Below are positions 30,850 to 32,584 of a DNA stretch of 32,584 bases, piece after piece. Position 1 is the stretch's first letter. Every line of letters begins with the position of its first letter. A program made the translations under genes and the position numbers. The stretch is from GBS-DC sp037442365 (GTDB lineage: Bacteria; Armatimonadota; Fimbriimonadia; Fimbriimonadales; GBS-DC), in assembly GCA_037442365.1 (NCBI GenBank), contig JBBIQK010000034.1:1-32584 (forward strand), given 5' to 3'. A model generated the notes under the pieces. The model was not told where the DNA came from. It was given only the letters and a program-made list of their open reading frames with translations, and ran no database searches.

Positions 30850-32517
30850 ATGATGAAACACGCAAGATGCAGTTCGGGAAGATCGACGCCGCAGAGATTG
30901 CCGGCGCGAGGATGGCTGTTTGTGCTGGTGCTGAGCGGGATGCTTGGCACACCGACCCTGTTGAATGCCCAGAGCCTCAGCTGGCTGGGTGCGCTAAGAG
31001 AACTCTCCAGACCTCCGACCTGCGAATTTGGAGGCGGCTCCCTGTTCGCCTACGATCCCGCTTTACAAGAAGGCATCTCGCCGGAACAGCGGGCGCGCAT
31101 CCTGCAGGGAATCGCCGACTATCACGCCCGGTACGGCTATTCCTTCCATCCTGCCGGCGGACCTGCACCCTATCCCTTCTATCCGCAGGCGGGGAACCTC
31201 TGGCGTGATGTCTCCACCTTTTATGTTGATCTCGACCCCGCCTCCGGCAGCGTTCTGGATTGGGACTGCACCGATTACGCTATCGATGGGAGTACCGGGC
31301 AAACCTCGTTCGTTCGAACCTTCGGCGAACAGGATATCGGCGTGCCGGTGTATGCCGCGCTGGATGGAGTGGTAGTTTTCACCATGGATGGGTACGCTGA
31401 TTACAACGCCTCTTGCCAGGAGGAACCCCTCGGTAACAGCGTTGTCCTCTGGCATGGCGGCGCCCATTACAGCACCTATGCCCATCTGCGGAATGGCAGT
31501 GTGGCGGTTGCCGTCAACCAGACGGTGCGCGCCGGTCAGCAACTGGGTCTCACTGGCAGCAGTGGATGTAGCCCCGGACCCCGCCTGTACTTTGAGTCAG
31601 CATACGGCGATCCACTGACCCCTTACGAGCCGAGCGCGGGACCTTGCCGACCGGGACCGAGTTACTGGGTCAATCAGGTTCCAATCCGCCGCGACACGTA
31701 CCTGAGGGATTTCAACATGACGAATGTGCTGATTGAAAATTATCCGGGTTTGCCCTACGACATGCCCCGCACGGGCACTTTCCTGAGCAGCGCGCCCCTT
31801 GTCAGCTGGTGGATCCACATTAACAACCTGCCGGCTAACAGCACCTGGCGCGTGCGCTTTCTGTATCCAGATGGAACCCTGTATTTCAGCAGCGGCAACC
31901 GCAACTTTGGCAACAATGTCCCGTCCCGCGGGGCGTGGTGGTGGTGGAGATACAATCTCAACTCGAGTATTGTCGGCACATGGCGCGTTCAGTTGCTTAT
32001 CAACAATCAGTTGATGATGGACGCGCCCTTTAAGCTGGTCGCCACGCAGTCAGAAATCGTCAACCGCCCGCCCTTTGCCATCGAATCGGCGGCTTTTGAT
32101 CCGCCTCGACCGGGCGCCGGCGACGCAATCTTCTGTCGCCTGAATACTTCGGTTCTCGTCGATGACCCCGATTACGATCTGGTTCGCTACCGATATACAT
32201 GGCGCGTGAACGGCAACACGGTTCGCCAGGAAACCATTGCGGCTCATTCGGACGCGATTCCCTGGGGCATCTATCAGCCCGGCGACCTGCTGGAGTGCGA
32301 GATCACCCCCTCCGACGGGCAAGTGGATGGACCTTCGCTTGTGGTTCGAATCGTGCCCGGCGATGTGGACGGCAACGGCTGCGTGGATGACGCCGACCTG
32401 CTAACGGTGCTGTTCGCTTTCGGCAGCGACAACCCCGACGCCGACGCGAACAGGGACGGCATCGTGGACGACGCCGACCTGCTGATGGTGCTGTTCGCGT
32501 TCGGAGAGGGGTGCTAA
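30850..32517 (+). CDS. Secreted degenerate M23/LytM-like protein with dockerin-like C-terminus
   Basis: Exported protein of about 555 residues. The signal peptide has a long basic N-region and the core GWLFVLVLSGMLGTPTLLNA. An M23 (LytM)-like fold spans about 155-260: GVPVYAALDGVVVF, NSVVLWHGGAHYSTYAHLRNG, VRAGQQLGLTGSSG and RLYFES. The YAHL histidine (H212) is kept. The zinc-binding HxxxD of the first motif is not found and HLHFE is replaced by RLYFE, so it is probably not an active peptidase. A beta-sandwich region (about 290-405) and an Ig-like module (about 410-500) precede the 52-residue dockerin-like module ending in GC. AGGAG precedes two adjacent ATGs at 30850 and 30853. It follows the tail-fibre-like gene after a 142-nt gap with repeats. 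The tag shared with the giant protein suggests both go to the same place. Confidence 0.8.
   Translation: MMKHARCSSGRSTPQRLPARGWLFVLVLSGMLGTPTLLNAQSLSWLGALRELSRPPTCEFGGGSLFAYDPALQEGISPEQRARILQGIADYHARYGYSFHPAGGPAPYPFYPQAGNLWRDVSTFYVDLDPASGSVLDWDCTDYAIDGSTGQTSFVRTFGEQDIGVPVYAALDGVVVFTMDGYADYNASCQEEPLGNSVVLWHGGAHYSTYAHLRNGSVAVAVNQTVRAGQQLGLTGSSGCSPGPRLYFESAYGDPLTPYEPSAGPCRPGPSYWVNQVPIRRDTYLRDFNMTNVLIENYPGLPYDMPRTGTFLSSAPLVSWWIHINNLPANSTWRVRFLYPDGTLYFSSGNRNFGNNVPSRGAWWWWRYNLNSSIVGTWRVQLLINNQLMMDAPFKLVATQSEIVNRPPFAIESAAFDPPRPGAGDAIFCRLNTSVLVDDPDYDLVRYRYTWRVNGNTVRQETIAAHSDAIPWGIYQPGDLLECEITPSDGQVDGPSLVVRIVPGDVDGNGCVDDADLLTVLFAFGSDNPDADANRDGIVDDADLLMVLFAFGEGC
32359..32514 (+). repeat. Dockerin-like module, copy 2
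   Basis: Codes for the last 52 residues of the M23-like protein. The calcium loops are DVDGNGCVDDAD and DANRDGIVDDAD; the C-terminus is FGEGC. It matches copy 1 (28950-29105) at 45 of 52 positions, with both Cys (module positions 8 and 52) conserved. Confidence 0.85.
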
Positions 32518-32523
32518 GTACCT

Positions 32524-32584
32524 TTGCGTTATATTCGCAACACGCCTGTCAAGTATAGCGTGCGGAAGCGGCGCTTCCGCACGC
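32524..32584. repeat. Inverted repeats at the right edge
   Basis: TTGCG/CGCAA arms (32524-32540) are followed by a perfect 12-bp palindrome. GCGTGCGGAAGC (32558-32569), a 3-nt loop GGC, then GCTTCCGCACGC (32573-32584) runs to the last base of the window. The second could be a terminator stem whose T-run is outside, or an interspersed REP-like element. It lies 40 bp after the M23-like gene's stop. Confidence 0.75.

Noticed and set aside
1..32584. tRNA or rRNA genes
   Set aside because: No TTCGAATC-type T-loop with matching acceptor stems and no rRNA-like sequence was noticed by eye on either strand. A covariance-model scan was not possible.

Overview
This is a GC-rich bacterial chromosomal window, read without any database search. 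The best guess is a diderm, probably thermophilic member of the Armatimonadota. The clues are a type IV prepilin-like N-terminus running straight into an LFPVFAQAREKARQ stretch with a C-terminal H-X9-DG motif, a CsaB-type pyruvyl transferase (pyruvylated wall polymer and S-layer), dockerin-like C-termini on secreted proteins, an outer-membrane-type beta-barrel, and a Pol I that has lost its proofreading residues. The phylum is inference; thermophily is a weak inference. No tRNA, rRNA, insertion sequence or CRISPR array was found.

Layout. 1-2328: a 5'-damaged FGGY sugar kinase overlapping csaB. 2325-6976: a deoxynucleotide operon, with a consensus promoter, a structured leader, nrdR, and a class II ribonucleotide reductase (nrdJ) interrupted by a 400-residue LAGLIDADG intein just before the radical cysteine. 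7038-9342: a prepilin-like protein and a biotin carboxylase. 9336-11370 (minus): an overlapping trio of pentaheme cytochrome c, small beta-barrel and DUF2752 membrane protein, preceded by a Uma2 nuclease-like gene. 12003-12274 (minus): two very small tryptophan-rich proteins coupled by ATGA. 12319-15568: a tandem-domain PTPS/QueD protein, an HDOD protein, a UPF0175 protein and UDP-GlcNAc 2-epimerase. 15600-20280: a MASE1-PAS histidine kinase and polA. 20296-21049 (minus): a 79-residue unknown and greA. 21332-22618: a double-HTH regulator. 22710-32517: three secreted proteins. These are a 2132-residue multidomain surface protein, a tail-fibre-like repeat protein, and a degenerate M23 protein. 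The first and third end in nearly identical 52-residue dockerin-like modules that finish on Cys.

Two start styles coexist. Several housekeeping genes (accC, the PTPS gene, wecB, polA, probably csaB) have no Shine-Dalgarno and a GGTA-type -10 hexamer only 7-9 nt before ATG, which predicts leaderless or nearly leaderless mRNAs. Others (nrdJ, the prepilin, the HDOD gene, the secreted-protein genes) have strong Shine-Dalgarno sequences. The most unusual content is the 22.7-32.5 kb secreted locus with its shared Cys-terminated dockerin-like tag, the minus-strand cytochrome/barrel/DUF2752 trio, and the coupled mini-proteins.
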